Shown one piece after another: positions 7,304 to 14,143 of a stretch of DNA of 15,946 nt (the stretch's first letter is position 1; every line of letters starts with the position of its first letter). The stretch spans positions 1 to 15,946 of the forward strand of contig CAMLRB010000068.1 in the NCBI GenBank assembly GCA_946482295.1, given 5' to 3'. The notes beneath the pieces were generated by a model. The model was given only the letters and a program-made list of their open reading frames with translations. It did no database searches and was not told where the DNA came from. This DNA comes from an uncultured Bacteriovorax sp. (GTDB lineage: Bacteria; Bdellovibrionota; Bacteriovoracia; Bacteriovoracales; Bacteriovoracaceae). The position numbers and the translations under genes were made by a program.

Positions 7304-8013
7304 TTCAACTCCTGAGAATCTTGTGCTGTATATTTCATATAGTTTTTTGAATTAAGTCCACAGTTAAACAATAGATCAACTATGGATACCCCATGAGTGA
7401 ATTCTCCCCACAACTGTGGATACTCTGGATATCCACCGTAATTAAACCAGGTCAACTGAATCCCTTCTTTTAAAAATAATTCTGGTTGAATATAATCAAG
7501 AGCCGCAGGGCCAGAAATATATTCAGAAGCTCCTGCTTGCTTGCATAAATCCACTAATCTTTCAGTTTTCCCTTCGACAAGCTGATAATCCCATGAGTTA
7601 GAAATTTTAGTTTTTATTCCTAAGTAACTACATATCTCTTCTAAGAATGTTCTATTCAGTTCAGAAAGAGTTTGAAATTTCTGTTCCAAATAAAGCGGCT
7701 CGAGAAAGCCAGCAATTTCATTAAAATGTTTTGCCCTTTTATAATTTTGAACCAACGTTTTCCAGTGGTCTTGGGCCCACTTATTATCTTCAATTTCTAC
7801 ATCTCGAATTTTCTGATGAAATTTCCCTTTAACTTTTGCAGGAATAGTTAACCATTGTGTGCCTTGTGGGGTTTTTATTTGATTACGATTTCTCCAGTCT
7901 CTTCGAGTAAACTGCATATCATCATATAAAATAAATTCATCAACACTTGCAATCATGTCGAAGTAACCTTTCCAGGGAATATAATTTGACTGCAATATCG
8001 CAACTTTTTTCAT
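7300..8013 (-). CDS. WbqC-like family protein
   Basis: A 237-residue soluble protein that matches the WbqC-like family (PF08889) along its whole length. The signature QSNYIPWKGYFD (8-19) is followed by LYDDMQFTRRDWRNRN (29-44) and WLTIPAKVKGK (54-64). Near the C-terminus, SGPAALDYI and ELFLKEGI are also family-like. WbqC genes occur widely in O-antigen and capsule loci, often beside amino-sugar genes, but I know of no established reaction, so none is assigned. Length is normal for the family. It begins 5 bases after the fdtC-type gene ends and overlaps the next gene by 4 bases (ATGA), so it is expressed with both. Confidence 0.88.
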   Translation of the reverse strand: MKKVAILQSNYIPWKGYFDMIASVDEFILYDDMQFTRRDWRNRNQIKTPQGTQWLTIPAKVKGKFHQKIRDVEIEDNKWAQDHWKTLVQNYKRAKHFNEIAGFLEPLYLEQKFQTLSELNRTFLEEICSYLGIKTKISNSWDYQLVEGKTERLVDLCKQAGASEYISGPAALDYIQPELFLKEGIQLTWFNYGGYPEYPQLWGEFTHGVSIVDLLFNCGLNSKNYMKYTAQDSQELK

Positions 8014-8018
8014 ATTTT

Positions 8019-8480
8019 TTATTCTTTAATTATTCGCAAAACTCTTGCCGGATTTCCAATGACAACCGCATTATCGGGAACATCTTTCGTTACAACTGAG
8101 CCTGCTCCGATCATTGCATTTTTTCCAATCTTGATTCCTGGAAGTATTGTAGCATTTGCACCAACTGATGCTCCTTTACTAATGTGAACACCGACAAATT
8201 TTTCTGGATACTGTTTTGATCGAGGCATTTTATCATTTGTAAAAGTAGCATTAGGGCCGATGAAAACATCGTCTTCAACCACTATACCATCCCAAAGATA
8301 AACTCCTGATTTAAGAGTTACACGATTGCCAATCACAACATCATTTTCAATAAAAGTGTGAGCACAGATATTGCATTCTTCACCGATCTTTGCTTTTTCC
8401 AAGATGACAACGAACTGCCATATTCTGGTATTGTTACCAATATTTTTTGAAGCGACGTCAGCAAGCTTGTGTATAAACAT
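8019..8480 (-). CDS. fdtC: dTDP-3-amino-3,6-dideoxyhexose N-acetyltransferase-like (FdtC/QdtC family)
   Basis: A 153-residue left-handed beta-helix acyltransferase built of hexapeptide repeats, for example [29 protein letters not shown] and [28 protein letters not shown]. The insert [13 protein letters not shown] (78-90) and the ending IGNPARVLR are hallmarks of the FdtC/QdtC/WlbB group, which acetylates 3-amino sugars from acetyl-CoA. With fdtA and fdtB in the same operon the likely product is dTDP-Fuc3NAc, or Qui3NAc if FdtA is the gluco-type. Other acyl groups are possible. Length fits the family. A strong AGGAG ends 5 bases before the ATG. The gene follows the WbpV-type SDR by 8 bases, six genes downstream of rmlC rather than next to fdtB. 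Confidence 0.82.
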   Translation of the reverse strand: MFIHKLADVASKNIGNNTRIWQFVVILEKAKIGEECNICAHTFIENDVVIGNRVTLKSGVYLWDGIVVEDDVFIGPNATFTNDKMPRSKQYPEKFVGVHISKGASVGANATILPGIKIGKNAMIGAGSVVTKDVPDNAVVIGNPARVLRIIKE

Positions 8481-8485
8481 TTTGT

Positions 8486-8491
8486 CTCCTA
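8486..8491 (-). promoter_or_regulatory. ribosome binding site of fdtC fused to the stop codon of the upstream gene
   Basis: On the minus strand TAGGAG combines the TAG stop of the WbpV-type SDR with a five-base AGGAG Shine-Dalgarno, 5 bases before the fdtC ATG. It is the strongest ribosome site seen in the operon and fixes this start. Terminating ribosomes would stop on top of it. Confidence 0.75.
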
Positions 8492-9400
8492 ATTTTTCAT
8501 TGTCTCAACAAATGTATAAGGTGGTTTCCAGTTCAGCACTTTCTTTGTGTCCTGAATATCTACCTGTAAATTTCCTAATAGCCTGATAGAAAAACTTTTT
8601 TTACCAATGAGATCTAATGCCAACTTCATCAATGAAGCTGGAATAGGAAGTAAAAATGGCTTTTTATTTTTAGCTTTACCCATATTGATAATTAAATCTT
8701 TAAGACTTAAATCCTGATCATCAGAAACTAAAAAAGTTTTTCCACCTGCACTTGGATTTTCCACACATCGAATGATCAGATCGCATAAATTATATACGGA
8801 AACCATACTTCTTTTATTATTAACGGCACCGAATGGAAGAGGTAATCCCATTTCCACAAGTTTGAATAATTTTTCAAAATTTGCTTTTACTCCTGGACCG
8901 TAGATCAGTGGCGGACGAATAATCACAACATCAAAGTTCCCATCTTCATGAAGTCCCATTACTGCTTGTTCGGCTTCCCATTTTGAAAGTCCATATGGAT
9001 CTTCGGGTGCAGGTTTATCAGACGCCGAAAAAGGTTTGGTAGTTGTGAATTCACCATTAACCTTAATACTGCTGATATAAATAAATTTTTTAACTCCAAT
9101 TTTTTTTGCTGCTTCGGCCAGCTTCAAAGTCGCATGAACATTGATGGTGCGAAATAAAGTCATTGGATCATCTGCAGTCTCATTCATCACGTGTACTCTA
9201 GCTGCTAAATGAACGATACAGTCACAATCTTTTAAAATTTCTTCCCAATTTGATTGTGTCTGGATATCACCATATGAAACCTCATTGCTTTTTGTGCTTT
9301 TTCTGACGCCTGCAAGAAATGAAATTTTTCTTTTTTCCAATTCTTGGATTAGGTTCTTTCCAACAAATCCATTTGCTCCTGTTATAAATATTTTAGGCAT
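8489..9400 (-). CDS. extended SDR sugar-nucleotide 4-reductase/epimerase, WbpV-like
   Basis: A 303-residue NAD(P)-dependent SDR enzyme. The nucleotide-binding motif is GANGFVG (8-14). The catalytic set is intact: Ser110/Ser111 and Lys113 in [10 protein letters not shown], and YGLSK with Tyr136 and Lys140. [17 protein letters not shown] and SIKVNGE are typical of the WbpV/WreQ-type subgroup. WbpV-type enzymes are linked to reduction of UDP-4-keto-6-deoxy-GlcNAc to UDP-QuiNAc, while close relatives are annotated as UDP-GlcNAc 4-epimerases, so the substrate is uncertain. No WbpM-type 4,6-dehydratase is in the window. I chose the ATG at 9400, giving MPKIFITG and preceded by GGGA six bases upstream. 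An ATG at 9412 would add four residues but lacks a ribosome site. The gene overlaps the polymerase by 8 bases. Confidence 0.75.
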   Translation of the reverse strand: MPKIFITGANGFVGKNLIQELEKRKISFLAGVRKSTKSNEVSYGDIQTQSNWEEILKDCDCIVHLAARVHVMNETADDPMTLFRTINVHATLKLAEAAKKIGVKKFIYISSIKVNGEFTTTKPFSASDKPAPEDPYGLSKWEAEQAVMGLHEDGNFDVVIIRPPLIYGPGVKANFEKLFKLVEMGLPLPFGAVNNKRSMVSVYNLCDLIIRCVENPSAGGKTFLVSDDQDLSLKDLIINMGKAKNKKPFLLPIPASLMKLALDLIGKKSFSIRLLGNLQVDIQDTKKVLNWKPPYTFVETMKN

Positions 9401-10553
9401 TGCTTTTCCCATAGTGCTTTATAAATAATTTTAAGAACACAAACATTGTCCCAGTTATGACAAATTGAAATAAAGTCGGTAGCAAAAGAAACATATCAAC
9501 AAAAACTGAAAAAACTAATACTTGTGCCATGACACTATAACTTGCGAGTGCCCAGGGATTTTTTCTCATACAGCTTCGATACATAACAATGGCAATCAAA
9601 AGAATCAGTGCAACTCCAAAGAAACCACCGATGGCACCAAAATCTGAAATGTAACCTGAGTAAGCAGTAGAGGTATTTAGAATTGGATCAACTAACTGAA
9701 TTTTTGGGTTCACAGAGCTGATGTTTAATTTGTTTTTAATTACATTCGGAATCAAATTCGCTACAGAGTAATTTAAACTATAATCAGGTACTAGTGTGTC
9801 AACGTTGTAAAAAATATTTGCTAACCCTGCTGTACAATAAATGTAGATCCATAAGAATCCGCTCGGAAGGATTGAAAAGATAGCTCTCCCTCTTTCTGCA
9901 ATGACATAATCAAAAGGATTACCATAATCTACTCGAAAATTTCCTAGAAAACCGAAGAGAATTATAAAAGCGAGGATAAAAACAAAAGTTGTCCAAAGTT
10001 TCTTTTTATTAATTTGAGTCATGAAAAAATAAATAAATCCACACTGTAAGATAGCACTTAGGAGTATACCTCGCCCAATCATCAAAATTGGCCAAATCAT
10101 TAGGGCAACAATAATGACTAGATACTTTTTTTCTTTTTTCAAAGTATAAATCAAAGTAAAAAGAGTACAGGCCTGTAAATAACAAGCATTAAGAACTCCG
10201 TGTATTGAGGGAAATCCAAATTGCGTATACAGCCTATGATCTCCATTCAATCTCCACAATAGAGGAAAACCCTTAAAAAAATAAATTTCAGCTAAAATAC
10301 CAATAGAAAAAAAACTCACCAGAAGCCACGTGAATAGCTTTATCCCTTTTTCATATTGCAACAGAACTTCAATTCCGCTTTGAACCTTTTGCTTAACAAA
10401 GAATTTTTGAAGAATGATTACAAAAGCGATATTCCCAAGGATCATGCTCAATCCTGAAAAATTCATCGGCACTAAATTACTTGTTAATTTAAAAGCATAG
10501 AGTGAAAGAACAAAAAGCCAAATGCTCGAAAATAAAAAAGCTGGACTTAACAC
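9393..10553 (-). CDS. wzy: O-antigen polymerase, Wzy-like
   Basis: A 386-residue integral membrane protein with roughly ten to twelve hydrophobic segments and a long central hydrophilic loop at about 235-300, the layout of Wzy polymerases. GRGILLSAI (159-167) and FRVDYGNPFDY with an acidic/basic mix before the large loop resemble the oligosaccharide-repeat-unit polymerase family. An early NGDHRLYTQFGFPSIHG segment between helices is also family-like. Wzy proteins are poorly conserved, so the call rests on topology, length and place beside wzx and a GT2 gene. It would polymerise undecaprenyl-linked repeat units on the periplasmic face. Translation starts at GTG, which directly follows the TAA of the upstream gene (TAAGTG). 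The next ATG, 30 codons in, would delete the first helix. Confidence 0.78.
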   Translation of the reverse strand: MLSPAFLFSSIWLFVLSLYAFKLTSNLVPMNFSGLSMILGNIAFVIILQKFFVKQKVQSGIEVLLQYEKGIKLFTWLLVSFFSIGILAEIYFFKGFPLLWRLNGDHRLYTQFGFPSIHGVLNACYLQACTLFTLIYTLKKEKKYLVIIVALMIWPILMIGRGILLSAILQCGFIYFFMTQINKKKLWTTFVFILAFIILFGFLGNFRVDYGNPFDYVIAERGRAIFSILPSGFLWIYIYCTAGLANIFYNVDTLVPDYSLNYSVANLIPNVIKNKLNISSVNPKIQLVDPILNTSTAYSGYISDFGAIGGFFGVALILLIAIVMYRSCMRKNPWALASYSVMAQVLVFSVFVDMFLLLPTLFQFVITGTMFVFLKLFIKHYGKSNA

Positions 10554-11522
10554 TTAGACTCTCCTCTTCAGGTAAGATTTCAGTTTCGGTAAAACGAACT
10601 TAGCTATAGATAATGTGGTTGAATTGGTAATTACGGCGTAGAGTAATTTGACAAATCTTTTTTTATTGCCTGATGAATTTTCAAGTAATAAATTTTTAAG
10701 ATAAAGAATTTTTTCTTTGTTACCTTTTACAACTTGTCTAAACAGCTCACCCAAGACATAGCGAAATGCCCCATCTCGACAAGCTTCTTTAAGTTTTAAG
10801 TCTTGGGGATATTTTTCCTGTATAATCTTTAATGTCTCTAGTGATTCGTCTAGTAATTCGAACGTCCGATCGCTCGCCCCTTGACCATGCTTACGATATC
10901 TTCCAAATACACCATCAAGTTTTTCGACTTTACCCTTCATGGCAACTTCTATATAAAACAACCAATCTGAAACTACTGGCAGTCTTGGATTGAATCCTTC
11001 TGAAGGACAAGCACTTCTCCTCACCATAACAGACGAAGCCCCTGGTATTCCACCTTTTGAAATAATTTCGTACGCATTTCTGAGATCTTCATTTTTGGTA
11101 AGATTTGAAACAAAGAGAGTTTCATTGGAAGCATGCTGAAAAATTTCTACAGGGTGATATGATAATACAACCTCAGGATCGTAAAAAAGCTCAACTTGCT
11201 TCGCTATTTTTCCTGGAAGAAATAAATCATCTCCACCTAAAACTGCAATTAAATCTCCTGTGCATTTGAAAAATGCAGCGTTGGAATTACCTGTAATGCC
11301 CAAATTTTTTTCGTTAAGAACTGGAATGACTTTTCCAGGATATTTCTGAGCATAGTTTTTGATAATTTCAGCTGTTTTATCTTTCGAACAATCATCAGCA
11401 ACGACAATCTCTAAATTTTCATAATCTTGAGAGAGTACACTTTCAAGTGTTTCCGCAATCAAATGCTCTTGATTATAAGTAATTACCATTACTGAAACTT
11501 TGGGCAGAAGTTTACTTAGCAT
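10554..11522 (-). CDS. family 2 glycosyltransferase
   Basis: A 322-residue protein with an N-terminal GT-A domain: VSVMVITYNQEHLIAETLES (9-28), VADDCSKDKT (41-50), NEKNLGITGNSNAA (70-83) and the metal-binding GGDDLF (96-101). SDWLFYIEVAMKG marks the acceptor-side region. No membrane segment is evident, so it probably acts at the cytoplasmic face of the inner membrane, adding one sugar to the undecaprenyl-linked unit. Donor and linkage cannot be predicted. It is the only ordinary soluble glycosyltransferase in the window. The ATG overlaps the end of wzx by 11 bases and is preceded by GGTAGGA, which supports the start. The gene abuts wzy with no gap. Confidence 0.9.
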   Translation of the reverse strand: MLSKLLPKVSVMVITYNQEHLIAETLESVLSQDYENLEIVVADDCSKDKTAEIIKNYAQKYPGKVIPVLNEKNLGITGNSNAAFFKCTGDLIAVLGGDDLFLPGKIAKQVELFYDPEVVLSYHPVEIFQHASNETLFVSNLTKNEDLRNAYEIISKGGIPGASSVMVRRSACPSEGFNPRLPVVSDWLFYIEVAMKGKVEKLDGVFGRYRKHGQGASDRTFELLDESLETLKIIQEKYPQDLKLKEACRDGAFRYVLGELFRQVVKGNKEKILYLKNLLLENSSGNKKRFVKLLYAVITNSTTLSIAKFVLPKLKSYLKRRV

Positions 11523-12762
11523 ATCGTCCTACCCTCATATAAAAAGCAACCAAGACCATGACAAGATAAGCTGCATAGTTAAGTGTGTAAGCAAGTATAG
11601 AACCAACAAGACCTTGTTTGTTGATTAATAAAAAAGCCAACAATAAATAAAGTAAACCAGAAGCAATTTCAAAAACTAAAACATCTTTGACATGCCCTTT
11701 GGCCAAAAGAGAAAAACTAAAAACCCATGAAATTATTTTAAAAAAATCGCCCGGAAGTTGATAAGCAAACAATGAACTCATTCCCAAAAAACTTTTACTA
11801 AATAAAATGTTTATTAAAAAACTTTTAAGAAAGTATACGGATAGTATTAAAACTAGTGCTAAAAAAAGTGTATAGATCAAAGTTGATCTCACAATAGAGA
11901 CAATTTTTTCTTTTGAATCTGATGCTGAAACTTTCGGGATCAAATAAATGCTAAGAATTGAAGATATAAGTACGAGATAAACTTCAGAAAGTTTATTAAC
12001 CCCTTGCCACAACCCTGCTGAGTCCACTGAGTAATTCATCACTAATTGATTACGTATAATGAGTTGAATAACTGGAAGGCAGATAGCAGACACAATACCA
12101 AAATAAGAATATTTTCTAAGCTCTTTGTTGATGATTGAATCAATATTAAGTGCTGACTTAAAAACCGGAAATTTACTTCTAAATGAAAGTAAGCAGAAAT
12201 AAAATGCTGGCACAACATAAAGTGCCAAGGCAGCTGTTTGCCATTTTTTTGTTAAAAGACATAAAACTGCTGCCAGGATGATCGTTCCAATACTTGAAAT
12301 GATATTAATTTTCGCAAGAAGATCTACTTTTTCTAATCCATTAAGTACGGCAATTTGGAAATTCAATCGCGATTGAAAAAAAATAAAAGGAGCTGCAACT
12401 ACAAGTAGCCATAATTTATTCAAATCAAAATTGAAGAAATAATATTGAATCAAAACCATTGTAGGTAAAACAATAAAGAGAGAAAAATAAGTTAATCGCT
12501 TAACAAAAATTAGGCTTGTAGAGAATACATTCTGTCGTTTCTCTTCAGATGCAAAAGTACCGGCCATTAATTTAGTTACACCGGTATAGGCAACACCACC
12601 TGAGAGCATAATAAGAATTGTTGAAAAATTTTGAAAAATACCAAACTCTGCAATTCCTGCGGGTCCTGCAAGAATTGCTACTAATTTAATAACTACGAAA
12701 CCAGCTAATAATTTAAAAGCTGTTTGTGACATAGCAAAAAATGAAGTTTTGGCTAAATTCAA
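11512..12762 (-). CDS. wzx: O-antigen translocase, WzxE-type flippase
   Basis: A 416-residue MATE/MOP-fold protein of about twelve helices, the same length as E. coli WzxE. Several stretches recall that protein closely: NLAKTSF at the start, AGLWQGVNKLSEVYL in the middle and LFAYQLPGDFFKIISW towards the end. It flips the undecaprenyl-diphosphate repeat unit across the inner membrane. WzxE carries the ECA trisaccharide ending in Fuc4NAc, and its relatives are common beside fdtA/fdtB, so a unit with a 3- or 4-amino-6-deoxygalactose would suit it (inference). The start is TTG, chosen because MNLAKTSFF aligns with the WzxE N-terminus and AAGAG lies upstream. The next ATG would lose 10 residues. 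It follows the SDR gene by 9 bases. Confidence 0.92.
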   Translation of the reverse strand: MNLAKTSFFAMSQTAFKLLAGFVVIKLVAILAGPAGIAEFGIFQNFSTILIMLSGGVAYTGVTKLMAGTFASEEKRQNVFSTSLIFVKRLTYFSLFIVLPTMVLIQYYFFNFDLNKLWLLVVAAPFIFFQSRLNFQIAVLNGLEKVDLLAKINIISSIGTIILAAVLCLLTKKWQTAALALYVVPAFYFCLLSFRSKFPVFKSALNIDSIINKELRKYSYFGIVSAICLPVIQLIIRNQLVMNYSVDSAGLWQGVNKLSEVYLVLISSILSIYLIPKVSASDSKEKIVSIVRSTLIYTLFLALVLILSVYFLKSFLINILFSKSFLGMSSLFAYQLPGDFFKIISWVFSFSLLAKGHVKDVLVFEIASGLLYLLLAFLLINKQGLVGSILAYTLNYAAYLVMVLVAFYMRVGRYAK

Positions 12763-12771
12763 TTTTTACTC

Positions 12772-13599
12772 TTATATTTTTACGTTTAATAAAATTGAAA
12801 ACTCGTCAATCATCTTCCCTAAATCATCGAGAACATATGAAGGTGTCCAAACCATTTGAGTTTTAATTTTTTCAATAGAAGTCACTGGAAATTTCTCTCC
12901 AACATAACCTTTATGCCAGTTAACTTTGCAGTTCGTTTTAGATTGAATGACTTCAGCAATTGCTTCCGCCGAGACATTTACCCCGGCAGCCACATTAAAT
13001 ATCTCAACTCCGTTCCACTCGCTTCTAGTAGCAAAATCTGAAATGGCATGTGCTAGGTCTGTTACTGATAAATAATCTTTTGCATATTTCGGTTCAACAT
13101 ACATGTTTATCTGTTTTTCTAATAAAGCATGCTTAACGATCATTGGTAAAAAAAGAGGACTGTTAATAGCTGGGCCATAAACATTACTTGGTCGAAGAAT
13201 AACAATGTTTTTGTTGGACTTAAGACAAAGTTCTTCGGCAACTAATTTGGTGAGATTAAAAAGCCTTCTTGGATCATCGGGACTTATTGTCAGTTTATCA
13301 GATTCTCTAGCTGTCTCTTGATCAATATACAATCGAGTAGATGACAAATAAACGAGTCTAGAAAATTTTGCTTTTTCTAATAAAGTTGCCAGCAAGGTTG
13401 TGTTTGAATCTAATACCTTTAGAGGGTTTTTTGCGCAATCACCATTACCAGCACAATAAATGACAACACCTAAATCTTCCTCAAACAAAGAAGGTGAATT
13501 TTTTTCGGGTATATAAACGTTCATTCCTTTTGCAGAAAGAACTTTGCATACTTCTGAACCAATAAAACCTTTACCACCAATAACCGTAAAACGTGTCAT
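12772..13599 (-). CDS. extended SDR (NAD-dependent epimerase/dehydratase family) with Phe in place of the catalytic Tyr
   Basis: A 275-residue Rossmann protein. The NAD(P) motif is VIGGKGFIGSE (6-16), followed by IYCAG (47-51), YLSSTRLY (84-91) with the catalytic Ser region, RPSNVYGP typical of sugar-nucleotide SDRs, and FNVAAG. The YxxxK motif reads LFNLTK, so position 114 is Phe (codon TTT) while Lys118 is kept. In most SDRs this Tyr is the general acid/base. At 275 residues it is somewhat shorter than usual extended SDRs, with a shortened segment after the first strand. The place after rmlC suggests a 4-ketoreductase or epimerase origin, but it is not RmlD-like and I give no substrate. A TAGGA that overlaps the rmlC stop lies 5 bases before its ATG. 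Confidence 0.72.
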   Translation of the reverse strand: MTRFTVIGGKGFIGSEVCKVLSAKGMNVYIPEKNSPSLFEEDLGVVIYCAGNGDCAKNPLKVLDSNTTLLATLLEKAKFSRLVYLSSTRLYIDQETARESDKLTISPDDPRRLFNLTKLVAEELCLKSNKNIVILRPSNVYGPAINSPLFLPMIVKHALLEKQINMYVEPKYAKDYLSVTDLAHAISDFATRSEWNGVEIFNVAAGVNVSAEAIAEVIQSKTNCKVNWHKGYVGEKFPVTSIEKIKTQMVWTPSYVLDDLGKMIDEFSILLNVKI

Positions 13600-13604
13600 A
13601 AAAA

Positions 13605-13609
13605 TCCTA
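13605..13609 (-). promoter_or_regulatory. ribosome binding site of the SDR gene overlapping the rmlC stop codon
   Basis: On the minus strand TAGGA merges the TAG stop of rmlC with an AGGA Shine-Dalgarno, followed by five T and the ATG at 13599. It supports the chosen start and suggests coupling of rmlC termination with initiation of the next gene. Confidence 0.65.
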
Positions 13610-14143
13610 GCTCAATAGAAAATCTTTAAAAGTTGGTAAGACGCTGTCTTTCGCAGAAACGATCGGAGTAGTTACAGGCCAATCGATATTAACAGTCGTA
13701 TCGTTCCAAATAAGCCCGCCCTCATCGGAAGGGTCATAGTAATCTGTACATTTGTATGAAAAATCCGCGAACTCCGAAAGAACACAAAAGCCATGTGCAA
13801 AACCCGGTGGCACAAAAAGTTGGTTATTTAACTCAGAGGAAAGTATGACACCCACATATTTTCCAAAAGTCTTTGAGTCCCTTCTCATGTCTACTGCGAC
13901 ATCAAAAACTTTACCTGCTGTCACACTTACTAATTTTCCTTGAGGTTTTGTTTTTTGAAAATGTAATCCCCTCAATACATTTTTAACAGAGCGGGATCTA
14001 TTGTCTTGAACGAATTTATAAGGAATACCATTTCTGACATAGCGATCTTCTTGATAAGTTTCAACGAAAAATCCGCGCTCATCACCAAAGACCTTAGGTT
14101 CAATAATCAAACAACCTTCTAGGCCTGTTTCTTTTATGATCAT
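13607..14143 (-). CDS. rmlC: dTDP-4-dehydrorhamnose 3,5-epimerase (RmlC)
   Basis: A 178-residue cupin, close to the usual 180-185. It inverts C3 and C5 of dTDP-4-keto-6-deoxyglucose to give dTDP-4-keto-L-rhamnose. Key residues are visible: His61 in VLRGLHFQ, Lys70 in KPQGKLV, Tyr130 and Tyr136 in FSYKCTDYY and Asp166 in VSAKD. Hallmark stretches [10 protein letters not shown] (19-28), VPPGFAHGF (111-119) and [11 protein letters not shown] (146-156) are present, so this is a canonical RmlC rather than a variant. RmlD, the next enzyme to dTDP-L-rhamnose, is not seen in the window and may lie elsewhere. Another reductase may use the product. The start overlaps the fdtB stop as ATGA. Confidence 0.93.
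   Translation of the reverse strand: MIIKETGLEGCLIIEPKVFGDERGFFVETYQEDRYVRNGIPYKFVQDNRSRSVKNVLRGLHFQKTKPQGKLVSVTAGKVFDVAVDMRRDSKTFGKYVGVILSSELNNQLFVPPGFAHGFCVLSEFADFSYKCTDYYDPSDEGGLIWNDTTVNIDWPVTTPIVSAKDSVLPTFKDFLLS

Noticed and set aside
8371..8586. 71-codon plus-strand frame across the fdtC / SDR junction
   Set aside because: Antisense to two clear genes; its composition reflects the hexapeptide repeats of fdtC read backwards.
12856..13041. 61-codon plus-strand frame inside the SDR gene
   Set aside because: Antisense shadow with no ribosome site or domain.
13752..13943. 63-codon plus-strand frame inside rmlC
   Set aside because: Antisense to a canonical rmlC, with no independent support.
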